Shown: piece by piece, positions 32,801 through 38,900 of the stretch | How positions within the stretch are numbered: position 1 is the stretch's first letter | Layout of the letters: each line of letters starts with the position of its first letter | Assembly: GCF_000621545.1 (NCBI RefSeq) | Contig: NZ_JHYA01000006.1 | Coordinates: forward strand, 124,001 to 188,000 | DNA length: 64,000 bases | Reading direction: 5' to 3' | Origin: Anaerovibrio lipolyticus LB2005 | Lineage (GTDB): Bacteria; Bacillota; Negativicutes; Selenomonadales; Selenomonadaceae | Notes under the pieces: model-generated | What the model was told of the DNA's origin: nothing | What the model saw: only the letters and a program-made list of their open reading frames with translations | Database searches by the model: none | Made by a program: the position numbers and the translations under genes

Positions 32801-35800
32801 CACCACAAATGAAGTAATAAATGTGGGTGGTGAACTGACACTTTTGGCAAATAAAAATGTTGATGCCAAGGGAAATCTGACCTCTGGCGGTGATGTAAAA
32901 GTTAAGGCCAGTGATATTAAGTTGGAGAAAAACGTAGATGCAAGTGGAAATATTAATGTTGATGGCAAGAATATTACCACAGAAGGTAAGTTGACTTCTA
33001 ATAAGGCCGTAAATTTGACTGCAACGGAGAATGTACAGGCAAATGGCTTAGCTGCTGATACAGATGTATCCATTAATGCAACTGCTGTTACACTGTCAGG
33101 AGAAGTCGGAGCCACTAACAATATTGGCATAACCGCAACTGGAGATATTACCACCACTAAGGCAATTACCGCTGGTAATAATATAACCGCAACAGGTGAT
33201 AAAATTACTTCCAGTACCTGGACAGCTACCAATGGCAATATAACTGAAGATGCTGTAAATATTACTGCTAATGGCAAGCTAGAAGCTGGCAAGGCAGTGG
33301 CTTTGAATGCAAATGAAGCTGTAAATACCAAGGGTGCAGTAAATGCCGGTACTGACGTAACGGTTAATGCAACTACTATTGAACTTGATAAGGCTGTAGA
33401 GGCAGGCGGAAATATTACTGCTGAAGGCAAGAATATCACTGCTGAAGGCAATTTGGCTGCTACTAAGGCCATAACCTTGAATGCAAGTGGGAATGTAACG
33501 ACCAATGAAACTCTAGTAGCTGGTACTGATGTAGCTGTCACTGCAACTGGTGAAATTTCCACGGCTAAAGCTATTACTGCTGGCAATAATATAACATTGA
33601 CCGGAAAAGATATTAATTCATCTGGCAATTGGACAGCCAGCAATGGCAATATTACAGTAGAAGGTAAGAATATTGCCAATAATGATGGTTTGTTATCTGC
33701 CACCAAAGCAGTAAATCTGACAGCAACTGAGAATGTAGAGGTAAAGGACGTGTCTGCGGATACTGATGTGGCCGTTAAGGCAACTACTATTACTTTGACA
33801 GGTGATGTTGGAGCCAGCAATAATGTTGGAATAACTGCAACAGGTGATGTTAATACCAAATCCATTACTGCTGGCAATAATTTAACTGTAAAGGGAGCAG
33901 ATATTGATGCTTCCGGCAACTGGACAGCCACCAAGGGAAGCATTACGGCTGAAGGCAAGAATATTACCACCAATGGTCAGTTAAGTGCTGATAAGGCAGT
34001 AACCCTGACTGGAACTGAAAAAGTTAATGCCAAGGAAAGTCTGACAGCAGGTGCTGATGTTACTGTTAAAGCAGTTACCATTGAGTTGGAGAAAGCCGTA
34101 GATGCTGGCGGAAATATAAAGACCACTGGTAAGGATATTACAACTAGTGACAAGTTAAGTGCTAAACAGGCAATAACCTTTACTGGAACTGGTGATGTAG
34201 CTATTAAAGGTGGTGCTGTTGCTGGTACTGATGTAGCAATAAATGCAGCTACTGTTGAGCTGTCAGGAGATGTAGATGCCAATAATAATATCGATATCAC
34301 TGCAATTGGAGATATTACCACTAATAACGCAATTACGGCTGGTAATAATATTACTGTAACTGGTAGCAAAGTTACTTCAAGCAACTGGGCAGCCACAAAT
34401 GGCAATATCAGGACAGATGCTGTAAATATTACTGCTAATGGTAAGCTGGCTGCTGGCAAGGCAATAACCTTGAATGCAAATGAAACTCTGAATACCAAGG
34501 ATACTGTAAAAGCTGGTACTGATGTAACGGTTATAGCAACTACAATTAAGTCTGAGGAAGCTATAGAAGCAACTGAAAACATTAAGGCAACTGGTAAGAA
34601 TATCACCACAAATGGGCTATCCGCTTCCAAGCTAGTCACTCTCACTGCAGATGAAACTGTAAATACGAAGGGAAGTGTTGTTGCCGGTACAGATGTTACT
34701 GTTAAGGCAGCAGAAATTAGACTGGAAAATATTGTGGATGCTGGTGAAAACATCAATGCAAATGGCACGAATATATCTGCCACTGGCAAGCTGAATGCTG
34801 ACAAGGCAGTAACCTTGACTGCAACAGATACTGTAGATGTCAAGGAATTGTCTGCTGGTACTGATGTGGCCGTTAAAGCAACTACTATTAATTTGGCAGG
34901 TGAAGTAGGAGCAACGAATAACGTTGATATCACTGCAACCAGAGATGTTACCGCTGTTGAGGCAATTACGGCTGGCAAGAATTTAACAGTAAAGGGAGCA
35001 GATATTAATGCTTCCGGCAACTGGACAGCCAATAATGGCAATATTACAGCAGAAGGTAAGAATATCACAACAGAGGGGCGGTTGGTGGCTTCCAAGCTAG
35101 TCACTCTGAATGCAGATAATACTGTGAACACGAAGGGAAGTATTTTTGCCGATACAAATGTTACTGTTAAAGCGGCAGAAATAAAACTGGAGAATACAGT
35201 AAATGCAGGTGAAAACATCAATGCAAATGGCACGAATATATCTGCCACTGGTAAGATGACTGCTAATAAGGCAGTAACCTTGACTGCAACAGATACTGTA
35301 GATGTCAAGGAATTGTCTGCTGGTACTGATGTAGCCGTTAAAGCAACTACCATTAATCTGACAGGTGAAGTTAGCGCCAATAATAATGTTGGTATAACAG
35401 CAACTGGTGATATTACTACCAAAGCTGTGTCTGCGGGCAAGGATTTAACTGTTAAAGGCACAGAGATTACAGCTACTGGTGACTGGAAAGCCAGAACTGG
35501 CAACATTACAGCCGATGCTGATAATATTACTGCCAATGGCAAACTGGAGGCCGGAAAGGCTATTACCCTTACTGCAGATGAAGCTGCAGCTGCCAATGGC
35601 GGTATGAAGGCAGGGACCAATGCAACTGTTACTGCAGATACCATTAACCTTAATGGTGCTGTGGAGGCCACCAACAATATTGAATTGGAGGCTGCAACAT
35701 CTATCACTTCTACTGGCAACTGGTTAACCACCAATGGCAATATTACCGCTGATGGCAAACAGATCACTGGCCAGGGCAATATTTCATCCGGAAAGGATCT

Positions 35801-38243
35801 CAAGCTGAACACCTCCGGAGGAGATTTGAATATCACCGGAAATATTGGAGCCAAGGATAATGTAACAGCTTCCACTGAGAACGGGACCTTGACAGTAGGT
35901 GGCAAGGTAAGTGCAGATACTGGCAGTGTAACCCTCCTTACGGGCTTTGACGAATATAATAATGCAAATACAAGTATTGTTGTTACGGATGGTATTTCAG
36001 CTGGCAAGGACGTATATGCTTATTCCAAAAATGCTGATATCGTAGTAGCTGATTTGGGCAACAATGTTAATTCCATTGAGGCTGGCAGGGATATTTCCGT
36101 AAAGACAAGCGGTAAGGGCGATATTGCACTGTTAGGTTCCTTGAATGCAGGCAACAATATTGAAGCTGAGCTGATAGATCATAATGGTGATATTACTGTG
36201 GGCAACATAAATGACAGTGATGTTGAAGCCATAACTGCAGGTAACAACGTTAACTTGTCCACCAATGTGGGCACCATCTACGTTTATGGTCATACTGAGG
36301 CTATAAACGGTGATGTGGCCATGAAGGCTGCAAATGAAACCTATAATCCGAATGCCCCGGAGAGCAACTTTGTCATTAAAGATAAAGGGTCTGTGGAGGC
36401 AGGAAAGAATATTTCCCTTGAGGGCCGCAATGGTGATATTTCCATAACAGAAGATCTAAAAGCAAAGGGCGGCTTGCAGGCCAAGGTTGAAGGCCAGGGC
36501 AATTTAAGCTTTGGCACAGATATCGAGGTTACCAATGATATTGTGCTGAGCACGGACAAGGGTAATGTTGAAGTTGGCAAGAAGGTTAAATCAACTGATG
36601 GCAATATCTCCATTACCACTGACCAAGGTACCATAAATATAGGCAGCCAGGGGCCAACGGATGATGCTTTATCTGCCAAGGATAATATTAACCTTGAAAC
36701 CAAGGACGGTATAATAAGCGTTCAGGGACTTACCCACTCCACAAATGGTAATGTAACTGTTTCTGCCTACGCTTCAGAATATCAGGCTGGTGCAAGCAGT
36801 GTTATCATTGACCAAAATGGACAGGTAATTTCTGACAATGGTGGTATTACTATTACCAGTGGCAATGGTGATTTCCATATTACTGATACCGTTAAGGCCA
36901 AGACTAACCTGACTGTCAATACTGTTAACAAGGGCAATATGTATTTTGACAACAATATTGTAGTCACCGGCGATGTTAATGCCAAAACAGATGAGGGTGA
37001 TGTTTATATCGGTAATTCTGTAACCTCCACTGGTGGAAATATTAATGTATCTGTTATCAAGGGCAACATTGATGTTGGCGACAATGATGCTGACGTTGAG
37101 ACCATAACTGCCAACCAGAATATTAATATTGAAACTGGTACCGGAACAATTACCGTTTATGGCAAGACCTCTACTCAGGAGGGTGATATTTCCCTTGCTG
37201 CGGGCTCCGAAAGCTACGTTCCTGGAGACACAGGGCAGAATATCATCATTGATCATAATGGTCTTGTGGATTCCGCAAGGAATGTTAAGCTTACAACAAG
37301 AAATGGTGATCTTCGCGTTACCGACAATATCATTGCCAAGGGAAGTACTGATGCCAATACAACAGGAAAGGGTAACATTTACTTTGATAAGGATATGATC
37401 TCTGATGGTGATTTGATTACCACCATAGAAGAGGGGAATATTTACACCAGAGTTATGAAAGCCCAGGGAGATCTTTTAGTCTCCATAAAGAAGGGCGACC
37501 TTATTCTTGATACCGCCGAGGGCAATCATGTTAATATAATTCTTGGTGACAATTCTGAGGCATCTCGAGTGAATACAGTTCTGGCCAAAGCTAATGGTGA
37601 TGGTGAAACTGATGTTGTACTGGCAGGTAAATATGTGCAGATTGGTACTGTTAAGAATACGGGAGATAGCAACACCCCATTGACTATGACAGTGCAAACC
37701 CCTGATGGTCAGAATCTTGTTGAAACCTTCACCATTGATAAGCTCAGCTCCAACACTGGCACTAAGGTGTCCAAGCTGTGGACCAATAATGGTTATGTAA
37801 ATGTTGATAAGGGGGCTGTGGATATTGGTGATGCTTTGGTAGGCAATAAATTCACTGTGAACAACAGTGCAACCAATATGGCTATTTATGGGCGTACTCC
37901 AACCCATGATGGTGAACAGCTTGTTTACTGGAACGATGCAAGTAAACTGTATCCTATGGGAAGAAGATACCAGTTGTTTGAAGATGGCGGCATAATTACC
38001 GACAACGCACATTTAGTGGAAGCACATGACTGGCGTCTGTTACGCAGCAATAAATACACTGAAACCTACAGTGTAGTAGATATGATGCGAAATAATCTAA
38101 TGCGCAAGGAACATTACTACAAAGAGGTTCCACTGTCAATGTTTATACCAAAAGCACCTCGTCAATGGGTTGAGGTGAGTGGTGAAATTGTGAATTCCAT
38201 AGTTACAAAAAATGCTTCCAAGCAGGAAATAATAATTGAATAA
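17823..38243 (+). CDS. Giant LktA-like filamentous TPS exoprotein (TpsA)
   Basis: A 6,806-residue protein (about 20.4 kb). It has an extended signal peptide (about 1-53, cut near 'IAYADEAPAE') and a TPS secretion domain (about 60-330) including 'LYFLSPDGIVVGSQGVINAGSF', the counterpart of the NPNG motif of FhaB-type proteins. The long Gly/Asn/Ala-rich beta-helical body resembles the leukotoxin LktA family of Fusobacterium and Negativicutes, and is about twice the length of LktA as I recall it. Lys/Glu-rich, probably helical segments interrupt the helix near residues 840-950 and 4,430-4,580. Near residues 4,980-5,980 there are tandem repeats. There is no C-terminal barrel, so a TpsB protein must export it; the TpsB at 40298 is the likely partner. 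I found no cysteine in the mature part on reading. A role in adhesion or toxicity is inferred from the family. Confidence 0.88.
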   Translation: MSQSGKYRKMMRKHAAEHDYKQDRYAYNILASKIVLGLALGCLSVFPSGIAYADEAPAETEIKTNITAIDGQKSTIVKEDNLYKIYAQYVSDDHLGVNRFKDFSLGNGDRADMYFNMKDSTNYANTLVNMVNNEVNINGVLNAVKDGKIDGNLYFLSPDGIVVGSQGVINAGSFTGMVVQKDAFNELFEGEKNKNKSKEEFKIDDITALMASDEDNKPATTGNIEVSGHINTHSGIVLGAGVIDINDGAQLKSISNIQFENVVNSEIAQQIPQGLTASQRTDGSGDIVLKAASFKNVDDSELPALKATKVKDKDEYELKNWDKWGEGWLKELFAADNTSSVTNKGKITTDSAVKISADANTSYKEGQIFEYLQDQRTKDLVQKKIRESIIKDAVLRKAMALYIKKTSGKELADSLEPSSAEWTQWIDLFLLGIMEGTGNRSNEASVSLGGTIDAESLDAKASANLTMDVNASVMARAYTNVTGKNTSEVTVNKGLELKHGEEKIDGVNLAADTNTTILATAKGLNVQRKEGDTTTKLPSVYGAVTIVNSESSANVKVNEEIDTAGEFKATASMQEDMEVTASSAMNEENGVLSAGVAYVNDKTSANVIINKDISASSIDVSANNTVAKDLMTVNNTLGVMSGQIFDGDTQPVELKPLDSSQKSSLNKFFDKLVDYGDELVGKLKKYGDAGATVGIFKQENSSSVEINAALEAINGNDENGDNKGNININAETMIGGTDDDGNQIGGFHMNVVNSMTHAKSSDGSAATTGALINAAVLVDNVKNNATVKIANAKESNENDDDANDEIDEIDENGENPVASLYASGSININAQAHMDYNPAAEGLYNVKEAWKQVKESYEAITNLPQDIKDAYKAALENWDENVKAIDWSDPTKIPSTLSNWEKLKEAIDKVKEDGELGLDIKARLISTAENALNLTHPSTYTHYHVRTESKNQSEDGSGNFTATGSVQVNELQNNAAVLIGEEKFIKADGNTGIKAESGTYTVTLTGKGGEYGTLDQSGKVGMGASVAHQEINGTGLVMVGKNTIIEGNAIDINGVNNMKQVDIVYSSGKADTLNIGGMVNIVKGTGNSIVSIDDEATLTATGKPDGSDEGSNDGTINLHTENNTTINAITGGLTLGGQDAVGAVGIGVNYVDYNTNNIVQVADNGDGIKKATDKADDTEENKAENRTTNRSVLARELAEKLGSVDDDFFGAATDFEAPIDAEDEILWQAAKLDVTATTTGTINSIGAEIAGTAGSDRTLFDKGSDLIQKLANKRDKFDNWLKGSKLTDTVSGSNESNKEADDKNLGGKGGFRLSAAGSAAINKGISDTAATVDGINIEKNEAANSSLTEVAVSATDNTFLGSFAGGAAYNALKKNESPSVAIGGAVGYVNAARTVDSLIMNTQIEGAGSVSNTADKSGTEVASGLALAVNSSSGSNLTASGSVSYNNVNNNVRAMMLGTDVNKSFEGTTKTNITNTATASNWQIAGALAANWTGSDGTSANLGGSVSISDLSNNLVSMISGGEYKKIDTFYMEAAKSINHLNVAVAGSKGGGKSAIGLDGAVAYNEINNNVQAAVRNGTQIDASGDVSLIAHDKEIEKPKTDAKKEELKANGIDVNNITDKYVATAAKKTINNEAVVDENNNKEIKENTDNNANTTIPGSSLVLNVAAGINFSGNGAGVGVGIDDIKNNLSVDITGATLKGASIYTTTTNQTKIVGTAAGASVGSNYFGGAGGISWHNVTNNNKVNITDSSLSANAVSALADNKSSIVSVAGQFNASTNVGVGMTFANNDMNNTTGVYVKGGEIKFGANDSDGTLDLNAKNNTYVLAIGAGVGASKFNLNGAVAVNEGSNSSEAIISKGQKGTEIVNVKGLKVNAENTTSKTTIAGGLNISVGGVAGIGGGVAYANIGKKNQRETTQALIKDAVINAPKDNTAQMDVLANDKSRATTVGVGVGIEGSVNLQGGVARTNVYKDVNAGMENTSVNEKKAANQEVNSSAILNIKATSDINNKTAGAALATAFSGVLAGGVGLSFNDVDQNTKAFYNYLNTSAAQASNLYNLDINSTSNTKLLGIGIGLAGANTFAIGGSYSYNNIRGNTTAEMNKTNIISSNNIGVVAQSDDAISSIAGVIAGGAGGGFGVSVANNQITGDTLAAVKDSKLVTWTSDSETPAEFEKYKISVNNGMKSADNNQSDGIISGSVSRSTFDPSLLKSARTNSKLSGLVVDSSSTHAIAADVLTGAGGAIGGVAGTFNENYISGNTKTSLNDTSVNEGADIDQYKNVSVKASDYNNIGSFEMGAAGGGNVGFGGNQNSNILGRSVLAESDSKKTTNVRAYNFDLQALSKQGISNLAVAGGLAVQGAALNANLIHDDLDMRVSAKVNNLNLAYEKNANVWAENESRIYMDTYGVSLSGIGVSAGFGINLLEQKTVVAASVSNSTLSDTDGSQLDDAVAEVKARNNTIQNAALLSGGVAGLGASLNGTVNYNKHTADVSVSVDKAKIESGEIKVSSSDTIKADYSNNAAQVGLLGGAGVNSAITTIADKSNINISNKSELSARKGVSLNAGIDRDIDTSMLNLSLGGVAAGVNHINTSINTSITADKELQDKISTANAQDKNNTGSFVGMSASERQKSRERTAFKIDTNLKGTASGANLSVTGSSINAAGGMLHIDATEKNRLNLDAKGASVGLGAFVVTHATANVKNTANVNFDSATLYGQNVEILANTVDKQRDNNDKKPGIYTQGAVGTLGTKIAANAINSTVETSGTTGINVKNTHITTESDMKINANNAITANTNVYGVAAGTASVNAINTGITNTSAVAVNIENTDASKTYSINTTKSDGKININAIKTGNFTANSTGIAAGLASAGWNSTYVKDSSTSQINIKGKNYLFEADALSFQTANAPKLKTDIDNHAAAVVTGMASKATVEANSSALINVADDNFFSAGSVFFGAQVGKKDEITATSKLRSVAVAGMAVPGYSGDESNITTKTNAAINIGKEDYSYTINNNTNNNNENNLENEDNTRYATLTIDATNMTSRQNDISNVTVSGLKFAAGGIKGTTRAEDLVSTTAGGGDVNKLVMGATGNSYTDSYVRGSGGGLMDYGTNAKAITYFDNSATANIYGKWFAQDNVYVNAKQFDSMDTQTFSASGGVLQGSGVYTSLNIGDKGRITSANIANGADISANKVYVGAENNINTNKNNKYNSRLDITAGNALGMSVLESKDVIKKGTQVNIGNNVKVTTVGTQDYEALNKDVLKNYATGLNAGIAESIVVQSRTDYTSANKVTLGTGATLTSNGSYDVAGVTLAASDDIDSTVHAEGKVAGGAGAGPTAITEHKINRSNAVEVKGTIKSNKDINLYAGADNDGSKSNVKQLTIADAHNDTAIPLGWRRDLIVENRRNNSVQVESGAIGEALRNINIKAANGTENILKQASYHTIYSGEGGDGKAIPVVKTASDGNVNVDRFVNESTNYAKVDGSLLAGFQDKINVTITGQVVPKDLLGHNDIADVNDATKIVETHDVTAKGNNPSYTISIVDDEGRHYTELEKAAKQYTGSYANVLAERWNELNKLISAYNGEDGKGGDGQTAIAYAGYLAEMQLLEAKLNSLGLMEEKVVDGKTIKVPVTEGYDIPIVALPGLIEASGGTINVDSNNFYGKGSVVAKTNPEVKVENKSNAYLVVNDITIKDKGQGVIYRDNIIKSDANGKNQIKQLNSDKKYDVSYSKLKSGTEGNSGVNILSENPSLTGITLTDKVTKDGNITYVNSVFNGVGAIEIAGHVNAGTTDVTITNKNKTGGDIIINGSGSKATGIDGHSIRLTAQYGSVNQSYTKGVVNVGSSPQEVYKSTNDAAINTIKDAFWLNNYTSKKHNELSYNSPAAQTDSERAAAKSGRIAGSSIFIAADAINVNGILQSGYGKYTAVITEEQLNAAKTAAKNQDFSKSKLFEGRRIYMVNEGGTDWEAERAADGSLVYNVQIFYDPDNDTLLAEDIDAQGGKVYLAGRIISTTGGKIFAVDGGADISIDNQTNASMQLGKVLNNNINGEVTLTTISLDNNGKEVVTTKKYTTEGVTTSTGFNPGELNTAGAGRSYTFNPEANSRYNWTVGSESTTNTHYYYRDTSILHLDFATFESETGKAKKTVTVNDAKPLPNGIFVSKGTGPDYKIVADNVVLKNQRLNYNVTSKNKVLWKNYYYNWDVKTGSSQTYVSSIKADKPIDIKFIGQDNGTINLKSGGDITLNGNIRNNNTEGTIAITSNKGALKANNGVSILGNKISLNAQKDIANINIETLDKETAVQLGAITRDGNIGINVTGNTEISTIEAKGTGDPMAGNNNVKLEVSGNIEQIAGEGIIGQRIDITSQSGGIGNHDQALKVHAGQQALNNDPLSASVNATAQKDIFLVQNTTGNNKDNDMRIGVIRSVAGDVTLTNEHGSFEDALPYTGEEASDETSARIQRWIDSGLIAGPDRNNAYIRKLEKNVSDYEHDVKESFADYEQMKALHDDLEAKYPDNYNEKWVENYSEDYRLAYESLRREYEHYTDSDDYLAHLAADENSDYAKLKAAAANPTYKWTQDELLYALRSEMINKEVGSTDSRDKIANISGKNVTLYGKNIGSNETPQSITFDQLKNGYSAGGKTNVDYLKILANSDASDVIRLKDENGKDYFRVTGTAPVGINATGTVTATATAEDISMSGRKATDDGAASVLKIGEVQADKGFVRILGKEGIENALTDQAYTNVIAGKDILLEGGEGAIGSENKPITVQAIGETTSDLSARSNKNIYIKNNGLNPLSVGSIYTPDSVTLYAGNGLVGSKTSIDGVVPYINAQNLYLNGINGDSRSDLGTAERPLYVLGNSVNIQATGNSAHLKGVKYDPDNIVLGAIDMKEDFVLNTTGTITVSNKAAAKKITLSGDKGIVMSEAENEDTAESYINGTEEVNLKASDGDIGSKDNALRLLNNGGKISVAGANGYLIGLERSNLNTVDNMTLGAVGTEDSAGITGDLWVKSQGNLTTNEVINVGGELTLLANKNVDAKGNLTSGGDVKVKASDIKLEKNVDASGNINVDGKNITTEGKLTSNKAVNLTATENVQANGLAADTDVSINATAVTLSGEVGATNNIGITATGDITTTKAITAGNNITATGDKITSSTWTATNGNITEDAVNITANGKLEAGKAVALNANEAVNTKGAVNAGTDVTVNATTIELDKAVEAGGNITAEGKNITAEGNLAATKAITLNASGNVTTNETLVAGTDVAVTATGEISTAKAITAGNNITLTGKDINSSGNWTASNGNITVEGKNIANNDGLLSATKAVNLTATENVEVKDVSADTDVAVKATTITLTGDVGASNNVGITATGDVNTKSITAGNNLTVKGADIDASGNWTATKGSITAEGKNITTNGQLSADKAVTLTGTEKVNAKESLTAGADVTVKAVTIELEKAVDAGGNIKTTGKDITTSDKLSAKQAITFTGTGDVAIKGGAVAGTDVAINAATVELSGDVDANNNIDITAIGDITTNNAITAGNNITVTGSKVTSSNWAATNGNIRTDAVNITANGKLAAGKAITLNANETLNTKDTVKAGTDVTVIATTIKSEEAIEATENIKATGKNITTNGLSASKLVTLTADETVNTKGSVVAGTDVTVKAAEIRLENIVDAGENINANGTNISATGKLNADKAVTLTATDTVDVKELSAGTDVAVKATTINLAGEVGATNNVDITATRDVTAVEAITAGKNLTVKGADINASGNWTANNGNITAEGKNITTEGRLVASKLVTLNADNTVNTKGSIFADTNVTVKAAEIKLENTVNAGENINANGTNISATGKMTANKAVTLTATDTVDVKELSAGTDVAVKATTINLTGEVSANNNVGITATGDITTKAVSAGKDLTVKGTEITATGDWKARTGNITADADNITANGKLEAGKAITLTADEAAAANGGMKAGTNATVTADTINLNGAVEATNNIELEAATSITSTGNWLTTNGNITADGKQITGQGNISSGKDLKLNTSGGDLNITGNIGAKDNVTASTENGTLTVGGKVSADTGSVTLLTGFDEYNNANTSIVVTDGISAGKDVYAYSKNADIVVADLGNNVNSIEAGRDISVKTSGKGDIALLGSLNAGNNIEAELIDHNGDITVGNINDSDVEAITAGNNVNLSTNVGTIYVYGHTEAINGDVAMKAANETYNPNAPESNFVIKDKGSVEAGKNISLEGRNGDISITEDLKAKGGLQAKVEGQGNLSFGTDIEVTNDIVLSTDKGNVEVGKKVKSTDGNISITTDQGTINIGSQGPTDDALSAKDNINLETKDGIISVQGLTHSTNGNVTVSAYASEYQAGASSVIIDQNGQVISDNGGITITSGNGDFHITDTVKAKTNLTVNTVNKGNMYFDNNIVVTGDVNAKTDEGDVYIGNSVTSTGGNINVSVIKGNIDVGDNDADVETITANQNINIETGTGTITVYGKTSTQEGDISLAAGSESYVPGDTGQNIIIDHNGLVDSARNVKLTTRNGDLRVTDNIIAKGSTDANTTGKGNIYFDKDMISDGDLITTIEEGNIYTRVMKAQGDLLVSIKKGDLILDTAEGNHVNIILGDNSEASRVNTVLAKANGDGETDVVLAGKYVQIGTVKNTGDSNTPLTMTVQTPDGQNLVETFTIDKLSSNTGTKVSKLWTNNGYVNVDKGAVDIGDALVGNKFTVNNSATNMAIYGRTPTHDGEQLVYWNDASKLYPMGRRYQLFEDGGIITDNAHLVEAHDWRLLRSNKYTETYSVVDMMRNNLMRKEHYYKEVPLSMFIPKAPRQWVEVSGEIVNSIVTKNASKQEIIIE
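32780..35760 (+). repeat. Tandem repeat array inside the giant adhesin
   Basis: About 1,000 residues made of degenerate units of roughly 75-80 residues. Recurring phrases are 'ITAGNNI', 'GNWTATNGNIT', 'EGKNITT', 'ADKAVTLTA', 'AGTDVAVKATTI' and 'EVGATNN'. The units often alternate so that a 155-residue (465-base) period is strongest. They probably build regular coils of a beta-helix. Confidence 0.85.
34623..35552 (+). repeat. Recent 465-base tandem duplication within the array
   Basis: Blocks starting at 34623 and 35088 match at a fixed offset of 465 bases. For example, the run coding 'NANGTNISATGK' is at 34754 and 35219, and the run coding 'ADKAVTLTATDTVDVKEL' has a near-identical partner. 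Identity is highest over the first 275 bases or so, far above that between other units, so this pair is the youngest. Confidence 0.75.
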
Positions 38244-38269
38244 CGAATACTAATCTTAGTAACAGATTA

Positions 38270-38324
38270 ATATAACTTATGTCCCTTATCTGATTTAAAT
38301 TTTAGATAAGGGGCTAAGTTATAT
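38270..38324 (+). other. Conserved hairpin element, copy 2
   Basis: ATATAACT (38270-38277) pairs with AGTTATAT (38317-38324) and CCCTTATCT (38283-38291) with AGATAAGGG (38304-38312). It lies 27 bases after the adhesin stop and 25 bases before the next gene. The layout is the same as copy 1 at 7983-8035, with a compensatory inner pair. It may limit read-through from the 20-kb gene into the small gene behind it, or stabilise the 3' end. Confidence 0.6.
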
Positions 38325-38348
38325 TTAAATTAATAAGGAGGATGCATA

Positions 38349-38780
38349 ATGAACAAGAATGCAGAAAATTTCAAAAAATATTTGGAGGAAAAGGACATCA
38401 AGATTTTTCAGGTAGAAGAAATAGAGGGCGATGAAAGGGAAACTGTAGTATTTCGTTCTAATATTTCCGTGGAGGGGCAGCAGCTTCCTACAGCAGTTAT
38501 TATTGACAATAGTGTATTTGCGACCATTCGCGTCCAGATTTCTCCAAAGGCAGTAACCGAGGAAAACCAGCTTGATTTACTGAAGCTTATTAATGGTGAA
38601 AATTTGCAGTATAAACCATTTAAATTCTATTTTGATGATAACGGTACTCTTTTAATGGACATCTGCCTTGTGGTTCCTGACGATGATTTGAAGGGTGAAA
38701 CCGTTTACCTGATGTTTGAGGTTATTATAAACTACCTTAATAATTCATATCGCAACCTTATGAAGACAATTTGGAAATGA
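38349..38780 (+). CDS. Small YbjN/secretion-chaperone-like protein
   Basis: A 143-residue protein without signal peptide or membrane segment, so probably cytoplasmic. Its pattern (N-terminal helix 'ENFKKYLEEKDIKIFQ', beta strands with 'VVFRSNISVEGQQLPTAVI', a central helical stretch, 'FKFYFDDNGTLLMDICL' and a C-terminal helix 'YLMFEVIINYLNNSYRNLMK') resembles the YbjN/type III chaperone-like fold. That assignment is from pattern only. It has a strong TAAGGAGG site and lies between the TpsA gene and the SLH porin and TpsB genes. A role in keeping the giant exoprotein export-competent is conceivable but inferred. It could equally be an unrelated regulator. Confidence 0.6.
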   Translation: MNKNAENFKKYLEEKDIKIFQVEEIEGDERETVVFRSNISVEGQQLPTAVIIDNSVFATIRVQISPKAVTEENQLDLLKLINGENLQYKPFKFYFDDNGTLLMDICLVVPDDDLKGETVYLMFEVIINYLNNSYRNLMKTIWK

Positions 38781-38849
38781 AATCTGAACTTTACAGGAGC
38801 AGGTAAATAGGGAAAGCAGGCTCAGGCTGCCCCTCTTCGTAGTAAGGAA

Positions 38850-38900
38850 ATGGCGGCTGCCAGGGCGGAGCTCCATTATTTGAGGGAACTACAGCCATGA
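38850..38900 (+). other. Possible 16-codon leader ORF coupled to the porin gene
   Basis: ATG 38850 opens the short frame MAAARAELHYLRELQP and stops at TGA 38898-38900, overlapping the porin start in ATGA. AAGGA sits just upstream of this ATG. The surrounding stretch (38810-38880) is richer in G+C than its neighbours. It might couple translation to the porin gene or be the debris of a lost reading frame, since the same frame stays open back to 38809. Confidence 0.3.

Noticed and set aside
33977-36007. A 676-codon open frame on the minus strand inside the giant adhesin, with a 431-codon one next to it (32678-33973)
   Set aside because: Both are opposite the tandem repeat array; a repeated codon pattern without the right stops creates long mirror frames. 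Neither shows a recognisable domain, and the sense frame continues unbroken.
38800-38880. Complete cobalamin riboswitch before the SLH porin
   Set aside because: Two short core-like words occur, but the element would be far too short and the other conserved parts are missing.
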